Source of the DNA: Poindextera sp963706385
GTDB lineage: Bacteria; Pseudomonadota; Alphaproteobacteria; Caulobacterales; Caulobacteraceae
DNA length: 64,000 nucleotides
Assembly (NCBI GenBank): GCA_963706385.1
Contig: OY970153.1
Span: 1,240,001 to 1,304,000, forward strand
Direction of reading: 5' to 3'
How positions within the stretch are numbered: the stretch's first letter is position 1; each line of letters begins with the position of its first letter. The notes under the pieces are model-generated. The model was not told the origin of the DNA, searched no databases, and saw only the letters and a program-made list of their open reading frames with translations. Below are positions 17,586-25,161 of the stretch, in pieces. Both the position numbers and the translations under genes were made by a program.

Positions 17586-18386
17586 ATGGCGACATCTTAC
17601 GCGGGCTACAAGGCCCTGGCTTTCGAGCGGCGCGGCCGGGTGCTTTGGGTCACGCTCAACCGGCCCGAGGCGCTCAACGCCGTCGACCAGGACCTGCACT
17701 ACGAGCTTTCGGTGGTGTTCGACGAGATCGGCCGCGACGAGGCGTGCGATGTCGTGGTGCTGACGGGCGCGGGCAAGGCGTTCTGCGCCGGCGGCAACGC
17801 GGCCTGGATGCAGGCGATGATCGATGATCCGTCGCGGTTTCCGGCGATCGCGCCGGAGGCCAAACGCATCGTCTTCAGCCTGCTCGAGCTCGAAAAGCCG
17901 ATCATCTGCCGGCTCAACGGCGCGGCCGCCGGCCTTGGCGCCACCATCGCCCTGCTGTGCGACGTGATCATCGCCGCCGACACCGCCTTGATCGGCGATC
18001 CGCATGTGAGGATGGGCCTGGTCGCGGGCGACGGCGGGGCGGTGATCTGGCCGCAGCTCATCGGCTACGCGCGGGCCAAGGAGTTCCTGATGACCGGCGA
18101 GCTGATCACCGCCGAGCGCGCCGAGCGGATCGGGCTGGTCAACTACGCGGTTCCGGCGGACGAGCTGGACGCGCGGGTCGAGACGATGGCGACACGGCTG
18201 GCGGAGGGCGCGGGCCTGGCGATCCGGTGGACCAAGACCGTCGCCAACATCCCGCTGCGCAAGCTGGCGCAGGAGCTGATGGACGCCTCGCTCGCCTACG
18301 AAACCATGTCCAACCGCACCGCCGACCACCAGGAGGCCGTCCATGCCTTCCGCGAAAAGCGCAAGCCCCGCTTTTCCGGGCGTTGA
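17586..18386 (+). CDS. Enoyl-CoA hydratase/isomerase family protein
   Basis: A 266-residue crotonase-fold protein with a strong RBS (GGAGG, 6 nt before ATG). The two oxyanion-hole regions are GAGKAFCAGGNAAWMQ (about 60-75) and NGAAAGLGATIALLCD (about 109-124). The position of the first catalytic Glu seems to be Val/Gly-rich (RMGLVAGDGGAVIWP), so it may be an isomerase, thioesterase or other crotonase and not a standard hydratase. Crotonases process CoA thioesters in the cytoplasm. It sits between the PhyH gene and the nitronate monooxygenase gene on the same strand, so it is probably part of the same CoA catabolic operon. Confidence 0.9.
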   Translation: MATSYAGYKALAFERRGRVLWVTLNRPEALNAVDQDLHYELSVVFDEIGRDEACDVVVLTGAGKAFCAGGNAAWMQAMIDDPSRFPAIAPEAKRIVFSLLELEKPIICRLNGAAAGLGATIALLCDVIIAADTALIGDPHVRMGLVAGDGGAVIWPQLIGYARAKEFLMTGELITAERAERIGLVNYAVPADELDARVETMATRLAEGAGLAIRWTKTVANIPLRKLAQELMDASLAYETMSNRTADHQEAVHAFREKRKPRFSGR

Positions 18387-18475
18387 CCGGCGGCGCGCGC
18401 CGCCGCCGCATTGCGCGAGACGGCCTTTGCCGTGACAACTGTCGACCAACCAAATCTCGCGCCCGGGAGGGGCCT

Positions 18476-19453
18476 ATGAAAACCCGCATCACCGAACTCT
18501 TCGGCATCAAGCACCCGATCATCCAGGGCGGCATGCACTTCGTCGGCTTGGCCGAACTCGCCTCGGCGGTGTCCAGCGCCGGGGGCCTTGGACTGATCAC
18601 CGGCCTGACCCAACGCACACCGGAAGATCTTAGCCGGGAGATCGCCCGCTGCCGGACGATGACCGACAAGCCGTTCGGCGTGAACCTGACCTTCCTGCCG
18701 TCGGTCACCCCGCCTGACTATCCCGGCTATCTGAAGGCGATCATCGACGGCGGGGTGAAGATCGTCGAAACGGCCGGCAACAATCCGGTCAAGTGGATGC
18801 CGATGATGAAGGAGGCCGGGATCAAGGTGATCCACAAATGCACCTCGGTGCGCCACGCGTTGAAGGCGGAATCCATCGGCTGCGACGCGATCAGCGTCGA
18901 TGGTTTCGAATGCGGCGGCCATCCGGGCGAGGACGACGTGCCCAACTTCATCCTGCTGCCCCGCGCCGGCGAGGAGCTCAAGATCCCGTTCGTCGCCTCC
19001 GGCGGCATGGCCGACGGCCGCTCGCTCGTGGCCGCCCTGGCGCTGGGCGCGGACGGCATGAACATGGGCACCCGCTTCATCGCCACCAAGGAGGCGCCAG
19101 TCCACGAGAACGTGAAGCGCGCCATCGTCGAGGCCTCGGAGCTGGACACGCGGCTGGTCATGCGCTCGCTGCGCAACACCGAGCGGGTGCTGGTCAACGC
19201 GGGCGTCGAGCGGCTGCTGGAGAAGGAGCGCGCGCTGGGGACTAACCTGAAGTTCGAGGATATCATCGGCGAAGTGGCCGGCGTCTATCCGGCGATCATG
19301 CAGCGCGGCGAGATGGACTCCGGCGCCTGGTCCTGCGGTATGGTGGCCGGGCTGATCCACGACATTCCCACCTGCCAGGAATTGATCGACCGGATCATGG
19401 CCGAGGCCAAGCAGATCATCCGCGGGCGGCTCGAAGGCCTGCTGGACGACTGA
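18476..19453 (+). CDS. Nitronate monooxygenase family FMN protein
   Basis: A 325-residue TIM-barrel flavoprotein of the nitronate monooxygenase (2-nitropropane dioxygenase) family. Motifs are HPIIQGGMHFVGLAELASAV at the N-terminus, GFECGGHPGEDD with the putative catalytic His149, and the FMN phosphate site VASGGMADGRSLVAALALGADG. Members oxidise alkyl nitronates, but the same fold is used by enoyl reductases (FabK) and unknown CoA-linked enzymes, and the context here is CoA metabolism. The RBS is GGGAGG, 7 nt upstream. A 90-nt gap follows the hydratase gene, and 27 nt separate it from the first MaoC gene. Confidence 0.92.
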   Translation: MKTRITELFGIKHPIIQGGMHFVGLAELASAVSSAGGLGLITGLTQRTPEDLSREIARCRTMTDKPFGVNLTFLPSVTPPDYPGYLKAIIDGGVKIVETAGNNPVKWMPMMKEAGIKVIHKCTSVRHALKAESIGCDAISVDGFECGGHPGEDDVPNFILLPRAGEELKIPFVASGGMADGRSLVAALALGADGMNMGTRFIATKEAPVHENVKRAIVEASELDTRLVMRSLRNTERVLVNAGVERLLEKERALGTNLKFEDIIGEVAGVYPAIMQRGEMDSGAWSCGMVAGLIHDIPTCQELIDRIMAEAKQIIRGRLEGLLDD

Positions 19454-19480
19454 GCCGCGTCGGCCGGGCGGGAGGGATCA

Positions 19481-19981
19481 ATGGCGAGCGAGGATTTCAG
19501 GACCAGAGCCAAGCCGTGGCCCAAGGGCAGGCTGTTCGAGGACTTCTTCGTCGGTCAGTCATTCGAGCACCACTGGGGCCGGACCATATTCGAGAGCGAC
19601 ACCCTGTTGTTCTCGAACCTGACGCTCTCGTTCAACCCCTTGTATTTCAACCGGCGATACGCCGAGGCCCACGGTCATCCCAACATCGTGGTCAACCCGC
19701 AACTGGTGTTCAACATCGTGCTGGGCTTAAGCGTGCAGGACTGCAGCGAGATCGGCGGGCCGTTTCTCGGCGTCTACGACCTGACCTACGATCGGCCGGT
19801 CTATCCCGGCGCGACGATCACCGCGACCAGCGTCACCACCGAGACCCGCGTCTCCGCCAGCGATCCCAAGAACGGCATCGTCACCTGGACCACGCAAGGC
19901 GTCGACGAGACCGGCGAACGGGTCGTGGGCTTCCGGCGCTCCAACTTGGTGCGCCGCCGCGACCCGCAAGGCGGCGCGTGA
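19481..19981 (+). CDS. MaoC-like hotdog dehydratase, first half-protein
   Basis: A 166-residue single-hotdog protein of the MaoC family. At the place of the hydratase motif GDxNPLH it reads SFNPLYFNRRYA, so the catalytic Asp and His are replaced by Ser and Tyr. The later part (VVNPQLVFNIVLGLSVQDC, DRPVYPGATITATSV) is otherwise typical. Its stop overlaps the start of a second MaoC gene (TGATG). The two together (326 residues) match the size of double-hotdog mesaconyl-CoA hydratases (~340). I infer that this half is the non-catalytic, substrate-binding partner in a heteromer. RBS GGGAGG, 6 nt upstream. Confidence 0.9.
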   Translation: MASEDFRTRAKPWPKGRLFEDFFVGQSFEHHWGRTIFESDTLLFSNLTLSFNPLYFNRRYAEAHGHPNIVVNPQLVFNIVLGLSVQDCSEIGGPFLGVYDLTYDRPVYPGATITATSVTTETRVSASDPKNGIVTWTTQGVDETGERVVGFRRSNLVRRRDPQGGA

Positions 19982-20463
19982 TGCGAAAGCTTTCCAGCCT
20001 CACCGGAACCGACAACTATTTCGAGAACTTCGAGATCGGCGCGGTGTTTCGCCACGCGCGCGGCAAGACCATCACGCCGCTGGAAAACGTGCTGATCACC
20101 AACCTGGTGATGAACACGGCCCAGGGGCATTTCAACGAACATCAGATGTCGCAATCGGCGTTCGGCCACATCCTCTCCTACGGCGGGGTGAACTTCTCCA
20201 TGGTGCTGGGCCTGGCCTCGCAGGACTGCTGCGAGAACGCGCTGGCCGAGTTGGGCCTGGACAACATCCGGCTGACCAGGCCGGTAACCCACGGGGATAC
20301 GCTCTACGCCTACAGCGAGGTGCTTTCGAAGGCCGACTCCGAGCGCGAGGACGCCGGCGTCGTGGTGTTCCGCCATTACGGGGTGAACCAGAGGGACGAG
20401 CTGGTCGCGCAGGTGGAGCGCAAGGTGCTGTTGAAGCGACGAAGCCACTGGGGCGAGCGGTGA
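19981..20463 (+). CDS. MaoC-like hotdog dehydratase, second half-protein (probable catalytic half)
   Basis: A 160-residue hotdog protein, start codon overlapping the previous stop. It keeps a His at the hydratase motif: NLVMNTAQGHFNEHQM, close to the pattern of mesaconyl-CoA and itaconyl-CoA hydratases. A conserved DNIRLTRPVTHGDTLYAYSEV segment follows. The stop overlaps the GTG start of the CoA-transferase gene, so all are translationally coupled. With a family III CoA-transferase and a CitE-like lyase downstream, hydration of a C5 unsaturated dicarboxyl-CoA (mesaconyl- or itaconyl-CoA) is the most attractive function. That is inference from gene order and motif similarity. Confidence 0.9.
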   Translation: MRKLSSLTGTDNYFENFEIGAVFRHARGKTITPLENVLITNLVMNTAQGHFNEHQMSQSAFGHILSYGGVNFSMVLGLASQDCCENALAELGLDNIRLTRPVTHGDTLYAYSEVLSKADSEREDAGVVVFRHYGVNQRDELVAQVERKVLLKRRSHWGER

Positions 20464-21716
20464 GCGGGCCGGGCGGCGGCTTCGGCGCGCTGAGCGACAT
20501 CACGATCATCGATCTGACCCAGATGCTGTCGGGTCCCTACGGCGCGATGATGCTGGCCGACCAGGGCGCCCAGGTGATCAAGGTGGAGCCGCCCGGCGGC
20601 GACATGACCCGCGCGGCGGGGCCGTTTCGCGCCGACGATTCACGCCGCGCGCTCGGCGGCTACTTCCAGAGCGTCAACCGCAACAAGCAGAGCGTCTGCC
20701 TGGACCTCAAGACCGACGCGGGCAAGGCCGCGCTCAAGGCCCTGGTGCGCGACGCCGACGCGGTGATCGAGAACTTTCGGGCGGGGGTGATGGAGCGGCT
20801 CGGGCTCGGCTACGAAGTGCTTGCCGAGATCAATCCGCGCCTAGTCTATGGCTGCCTGCGCGGCTTCGGCGACCATCGCACCGGCGCCTCGCCCTACAAG
20901 GACTGGCCGGCCTTCGACGTGGTCGCCCAGGCCATGGGCGGAATCATGGCGATCACCGGTCCCAACGCCGCCACCCCCGCCAAGGTCGGACCCGGCGTCG
21001 GCGACATCGTTCCGGGGATGATGCTGGCCTTCGGGGTGCTGTCGGCGATCCACCACGCGCGCCGCACCGGCGTCGGGCAGTTCGTCGACATAGCCATGGT
21101 CGACGGCGTGCTGGCGATCTGCGAGCGGATGGTCTGGCAGCATTCGGTGCAGGGTTTCGTCCCCGGGCCGGAGGGCGACCACCACCCGTTCCTGACCCCG
21201 TTCGGCATGTTCCCCGCGGCCGATGGGCACGTGACGATCGCCGCCCATCAGGAGGCCGCCTTCGACACCCTGTGCCGGCGCCTGGACGCCGAGGCCGTGC
21301 TGGGCGATCCCCGCTTCGCGACGGCCAAGGCGCGGGCGGGCCATCGGGGGGAGCTGATCGCGGCGGTCGCGGACGCCACGCGGTGCTTCACCAAGGCCGA
21401 GCTGACCGAGCGCCTGGGCGGCCTGATCCCCTTCGGCCCGGTGATGAACATCGCCGACATCGAAGCCGATCCCCACTTCGCCGCGCGCGAGATGATCGTC
21501 GAGGTCGAACAGCCCGGCTCGGCGCCGATCAAGATCGCCGGCGCGCCGATCAAGATGACGCGCACCCCCGGCGGCGTGCGCCGCCGCGCCCCGCTGTTGG
21601 GCGAACACACCCGCGCCCGCCTGGGCGAGGCCGGGCTGAGCCAGCCGGAAATCGACGCCCTGATCGAGGCCGGGATCGCGATCGCCGCCAGCCCCAGCAA
21701 GGAGACCCCGCCATGA
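20460..21716 (+). CDS. Family III CoA-transferase (CaiB/BaiF)
   Basis: A 418-residue CaiB/BaiF CoA-transferase. Typical motifs: LSGPYGAMMLADQGAQVIKV near the N-terminus, SVNRNKQSVCLDLK, and GPGVGDIVPGMMLAFGVLSA with the catalytic Asp182. Such enzymes move CoA between acids without free intermediates. The GTG start overlaps the MaoC stop (GTGA), and its own stop overlaps the lyase start (ATGA). In the 3-hydroxypropionate bicycle the order hydratase, CaiB/BaiF transferase and malyl/citramalyl-CoA lyase handles mesaconyl-CoA. In itaconate degradation a CoA-transferase, a MaoC hydratase and a CitE lyase work together, though the transferase there is of a different family. This gene may therefore be a mesaconyl-CoA or citramalate CoA-transferase; the exact substrate is unproved. 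Confidence 0.93.
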   Translation: MSGPGGGFGALSDITIIDLTQMLSGPYGAMMLADQGAQVIKVEPPGGDMTRAAGPFRADDSRRALGGYFQSVNRNKQSVCLDLKTDAGKAALKALVRDADAVIENFRAGVMERLGLGYEVLAEINPRLVYGCLRGFGDHRTGASPYKDWPAFDVVAQAMGGIMAITGPNAATPAKVGPGVGDIVPGMMLAFGVLSAIHHARRTGVGQFVDIAMVDGVLAICERMVWQHSVQGFVPGPEGDHHPFLTPFGMFPAADGHVTIAAHQEAAFDTLCRRLDAEAVLGDPRFATAKARAGHRGELIAAVADATRCFTKAELTERLGGLIPFGPVMNIADIEADPHFAAREMIVEVEQPGSAPIKIAGAPIKMTRTPGGVRRRAPLLGEHTRARLGEAGLSQPEIDALIEAGIAIAASPSKETPP

Positions 21717-22625
21717 GCCAACGCCCCGCCCGCCTGCGCCGCTCCCAGCTCTCGGTGCCCGGCAGCAGCGAAAAGATGCTGGTGAAAGGCGCCGAGTTCG
21801 GCGGCCGATCACGTGTTCTGCGACCTGGAGGACGCGGTCGCGCCGAACGCCAAGGTCGAGGCCAGGGACAAGATCGCCTGGGCGCTGAACAACCTGGACT
21901 GGGGCAAGAAGACCCGCTGCGTGCGGATCAACGACGTGACCACCGAATTCTGTCACGGCGACATCATCACCATCGTCGAGAAGGCCGGCGCCAGGCTCGA
22001 CACCATCATGCTCACCAAGCCGTTCACCGCCGGCGACGTGCATTTCCTCGATCTCATGCTCGGCCAACTCGAGAAGCGGCTCAAACTGGATCGACGCATC
22101 GGCATCGAGGTGCTGATCGAAGAGGTCCAGGCGCTGCAGAACGTCGACGATATCTCGCGCAGCACCGATCGGCTGGAGTGCCTGATCTTCGGCATGGGCG
22201 ACTATTCCGCCTCCCAGGGCATCGAGACGCGTAACATCGGCGATGCCGACGGCTATCCGGGCGACATCTTCCACTACGCGCGCTTCCGCATGACCATGGC
22301 GGCGCGCGCCGCCAAGATCGACGCCGTCGACGGGCCTTACGCGAATTTCAAGAACGAGGAGGGCTTCCGCCGCGAGGCCGGGCGGGCGCGGGCGCTGGGC
22401 ATGGTCGGCAAGTGGGCGATCCATCCCGCCCAGATCGCGCCGGCGCTGGAGATCTTCTCGCCCAGCGCGGAGGAAGTCACCCGGGCGCGCAAGCTGGAGG
22501 CCGCCTATCTGGAAGCCGAATCCCGTGGCCTCGGCGCCGCCCAGGTCGACGGGGTGATGATCGACGTGGCCGTCCTGCGCATCGTGCGCAACACGCTGGA
22601 CAAGGCCACCCTGATCGGCATGTAA
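21713..22625 (+). pseudogene. HpcH/HpaI (CitE-like) malyl/citramalyl-CoA lyase, frameshifted near codon 30
   Basis: The gene starts at an ATG overlapping the CoA-transferase stop and begins normally (RRSQLSVPGSSEKMLVKGAE). At about 21798-21803 the frame changes: the family sequence continues as ADHVFCDLEDAVAPNAKVEA in the next frame, to a stop at 22625. The span is 913 bases, one more than a multiple of three, so one extra base (a G in GGCGGCC) explains it. Otherwise it is a full ~303-residue lyase with the metal-site Glu/Asp in CDLEDAVAP, Arg in CVRIND, Glu in IGIEVLIEE and GMGDYSAS. It may be a true mutation, which would break the pathway, or a sequencing error. The downstream frame has no ATG near its beginning, only a GTG at 21813. 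Confidence 0.85.
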
Positions 22626-22649
22626 CGCCTGGCGATCTGTTGAGACGGG

Positions 22650-23777
22650 TCAATCCGGCGCGAACCTTCGCACCCCCATGGCGACCAGACTGTCCCGGAT
22701 GGCCGCCACGGCCCGCCCGAGGACATCCGCATCGATGTCGCCCATGCAGCCGACACGGAAGGTGTCAACCTCAGTCAGCTTGCCCGGATAGAGGATGAAG
22801 CCCATCTCGCGCGCGCGTCGATACAGTTCCGCGAAATCATAGGCCGGGTCGGCCGGCGACAGGAAGGTGACGATGATCGGCGCCTGCGCCGCATCGGCGA
22901 GAAAGCTGCGGAATCCGAGCGCTCGCATGCCGCCGACCAGGGCGGCGCAATTGGCGGAATATCGCCCCAGGCGCGCGGGCTGACCGCCCTCGGCATGGTA
23001 CTGGTCCAGCGCTGATCTCAGGGACGCGACCACGTGGGTCGGGGGCGTGAAGCGCCACTGTCCCGTGTTCTCCATGTAGGCCCACTGGTCGTGGAGATCC
23101 AGGACCAGAGACGGGCATTGGCCGGCCGCCGCCTCGATGGCCGTGCGCCGAACGATGATGAACCCCATGCCTGGAACGCCTTCCAGACACTTGCCGGACG
23201 CCGCCACGAGGGCGTCGAACGGCATGCTCGCGGCGTCGATGGGAATGGCGCCGAAGGAGCTCATGGCGTCGACGATCAGGCGGCGGCCGCGCGCGGCGAC
23301 CACCGAGGCGATCTCGGGCAGGGGGTTGAGGATGCCCGTGCCGGTCTCGCAGTGCACCTGCGCCACATGGGTGACGCCAGGGTCCGCGGCCAGAGCCGCG
23401 TCGATGCGTTCAGGGTCGGCCGGCGTGTCCTCGTCGTGCGCCAGCACCACCGCCTCGCGACCGAGGCGGCCGAGGATGCGGACGATGCGTTTGCAGTAGG
23501 CGCCGTTGTCGGCCACCAGCACCCGGCCCTGTCTCGGCACGAGGGTGGCGAGCGCCGCCTCGACGGCGAAGGTGCCGCTGCCTTGCAGGGGAACGCAGAC
23601 GTGGCCGTCGCCGCCGTTGACGATGTCCACCAGATCGCGGCGCACCGACGCGGTCAGGGCGTTGAAGGCGCCGTCCCACGATCCCCAGTCGCGCAGCATG
23701 GCCGTTCGGGTGGCCAGCGACGTCGTAAGCGGACCGGGCGTCAACAGTATGGGATCTTGCATGGCGCGTTCCATCAT
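22650..23777 (-). CDS. PhnW-like 2-aminoethylphosphonate:pyruvate aminotransferase (class V)
   Basis: A 375-residue PLP enzyme of aminotransferase class V, close to PhnW in length and motifs: ILLTPGPLTTSLATRTAML at the N-terminus, PLQGSGTFAVEAA, the PLP-ring Asp in RLIVDAMSSFGA and the Schiff-base Lys196 in AASGKCLEGVPG. PhnW makes phosphonoacetaldehyde and alanine from 2-aminoethylphosphonate and pyruvate. None of its usual partners (PhnX, PhnA/PhnY, phosphonate transporter) is nearby; instead an acyl-CoA dehydrogenase gene lies 11 nt upstream. A different amino-acid substrate is therefore possible. Three ATGs (23777, 23774, 23762) are candidate starts; the first has AGGA close upstream. It converges on the lyase gene. 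Confidence 0.88.
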   Translation of the reverse strand: MMERAMQDPILLTPGPLTTSLATRTAMLRDWGSWDGAFNALTASVRRDLVDIVNGGDGHVCVPLQGSGTFAVEAALATLVPRQGRVLVADNGAYCKRIVRILGRLGREAVVLAHDEDTPADPERIDAALAADPGVTHVAQVHCETGTGILNPLPEIASVVAARGRRLIVDAMSSFGAIPIDAASMPFDALVAASGKCLEGVPGMGFIIVRRTAIEAAAGQCPSLVLDLHDQWAYMENTGQWRFTPPTHVVASLRSALDQYHAEGGQPARLGRYSANCAALVGGMRALGFRSFLADAAQAPIIVTFLSPADPAYDFAELYRRAREMGFILYPGKLTEVDTFRVGCMGDIDADVLGRAVAAIRDSLVAMGVRRFAPD

Positions 23778-23788
23778 GGTCCTGACCC

Positions 23789-25006
23789 CTAGTTCGAACC
23801 CCGGATCGTCGGCTTGCCCAACAGCGCGTCGGCGATGATCCGTTGCTGGATCTCCGACGTGCCCTCGAAGATCTTGGTCAGCCGGGCGTCGCGCCAATGG
23901 CGTTCGACCGCGTGCAGGGTGGTGTAGCCGGCGCCGCCGAGGATCTGCAGCGCCTCGCTGGTCACCCGCTCGGACATCTCGGAGGCGAAGTATTTGACCA
24001 TCGAGGTCTCGGCGCGGCCGGCGCGGCCGGCGTCGATCTCGCCGCAGACGTAGTACATCAACTGGCGCGCCGCCTCGATCTCGGTGGCCATGGCGGCGAT
24101 CTTGAACCGGATGGCCTGGAAGTCGGTGATCGGCTGGCCGAACTGGATGCGCTCGCGGGCGTAGGCCATGGCGTCCTCGAGCGCGCCGCGGGCCAGGCCG
24201 ATCGAGCGCGCGGCAGTGTGGGCGCGCGCCAAGCCAAGCGCGAAGGCGGTGGCCTGGGCCGCGCGGCCGTCCTCGCCGCCGAACAGGCCCTCGGCCTGGC
24301 GCGCGGGAGCGCGGACATTGTCGAAGTACAGCTCCCAGGTCTTCCAGCCGTAATAGCCGATCTTGGGAATCGGACTGCCGGTCACGCCGGCGGGCAGTTC
24401 GCCCTTGGGTTTCTCGACCGAGACGCTGACCGTGCCGCCGCGCCCGGCCGGCGCCGTCCCGTCGTCGATGCGGCACAGCACGCTGATGAAATCCGCGCCG
24501 TCGGCGAAGGTGCACCAGTATTTGTTACCGGTGATGACCCATTCGTCGCCGTCCCGCCGCGCGCGGCAACTGACGCCCGACAGATCCGATCCTGTGCCCG
24601 GCTCGGACAGCGACGCCGCGCCCAGATAGCGTCCCTTGGCCATCAGCTCGATCTTTCGCCGCCGCGCCTCGCCCGATCCGGGAATCGAGCGATAGAAGCT
24701 GTTCCCGCGCGCGATGATGCTGGCCACGCTCATCCAGCCGCGCGCCAGCTCTTCCGCCACCAGGCAGTATTCGAACGCGCCCAGCCCCAGGCCGCCGTAT
24801 TCCTCGGGGATCAGGATGCCGAAGAAACCGAGGTCGCCCATCTGCTCGATCAGTTCGCGCGGCATGTCGCCCTTCACCGGGTCGAGGCGATTGGCGGCGG
24901 GCAGCACCTCGCGCTGAACGAAATCCCGCGCCAGGTCGCGGATCATCACCCGCTCGGGCGTCATGTAGCCGCCGCCCGTCGGCGTCCCGGTGTCAAGCTC
25001 CGCCAC
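23789..25006 (-). CDS. Acyl-CoA dehydrogenase
   Basis: A ~405-residue flavoprotein that introduces a 2,3 double bond into an acyl-CoA. Motifs: FGILIPEEYGGLGLG, the FAD-binding LGAASLSEPGTGSDLSG, NKYWCTFADGADF, and the C-terminal QILGGAGYTTLHAVERHWRDAR. The catalytic Glu is present in KIFEGTSEIQQ. I chose the GTG at 25006 because GGGAGG lies 7 nt upstream; an ATG 14 codons later is the alternative. It heads a two-gene unit with the PhnW-like gene and is divergent from the MmgE/PrpD gene, with a shared 155-base promoter region. Confidence 0.93.
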   Translation of the reverse strand: MAELDTGTPTGGGYMTPERVMIRDLARDFVQREVLPAANRLDPVKGDMPRELIEQMGDLGFFGILIPEEYGGLGLGAFEYCLVAEELARGWMSVASIIARGNSFYRSIPGSGEARRRKIELMAKGRYLGAASLSEPGTGSDLSGVSCRARRDGDEWVITGNKYWCTFADGADFISVLCRIDDGTAPAGRGGTVSVSVEKPKGELPAGVTGSPIPKIGYYGWKTWELYFDNVRAPARQAEGLFGGEDGRAAQATAFALGLARAHTAARSIGLARGALEDAMAYARERIQFGQPITDFQAIRFKIAAMATEIEAARQLMYYVCGEIDAGRAGRAETSMVKYFASEMSERVTSEALQILGGAGYTTLHAVERHWRDARLTKIFEGTSEIQQRIIADALLGKPTIRGSN

Positions 25007-25161
25007 CTGTTGTCCTCCCGGCGCGGCGCGCCTTTTTCCCACGTCGCATTCCGCGCGAACGTGGCGCCGTGCGACTATAGCCCAGCCGCCCGCGCCGACG
25101 TAGGCTTCAACGCGAGCGCCGAGCAACGCCTCGGGCGTCAATGACATCGCGGGAGGACAGC

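Noticed and set aside
21798..21803. Programmed ribosomal frameshift in the lyase gene
   Set aside because: No X-XXY-YYZ slippery sequence or clear downstream structure; mutation or sequencing error is simpler.
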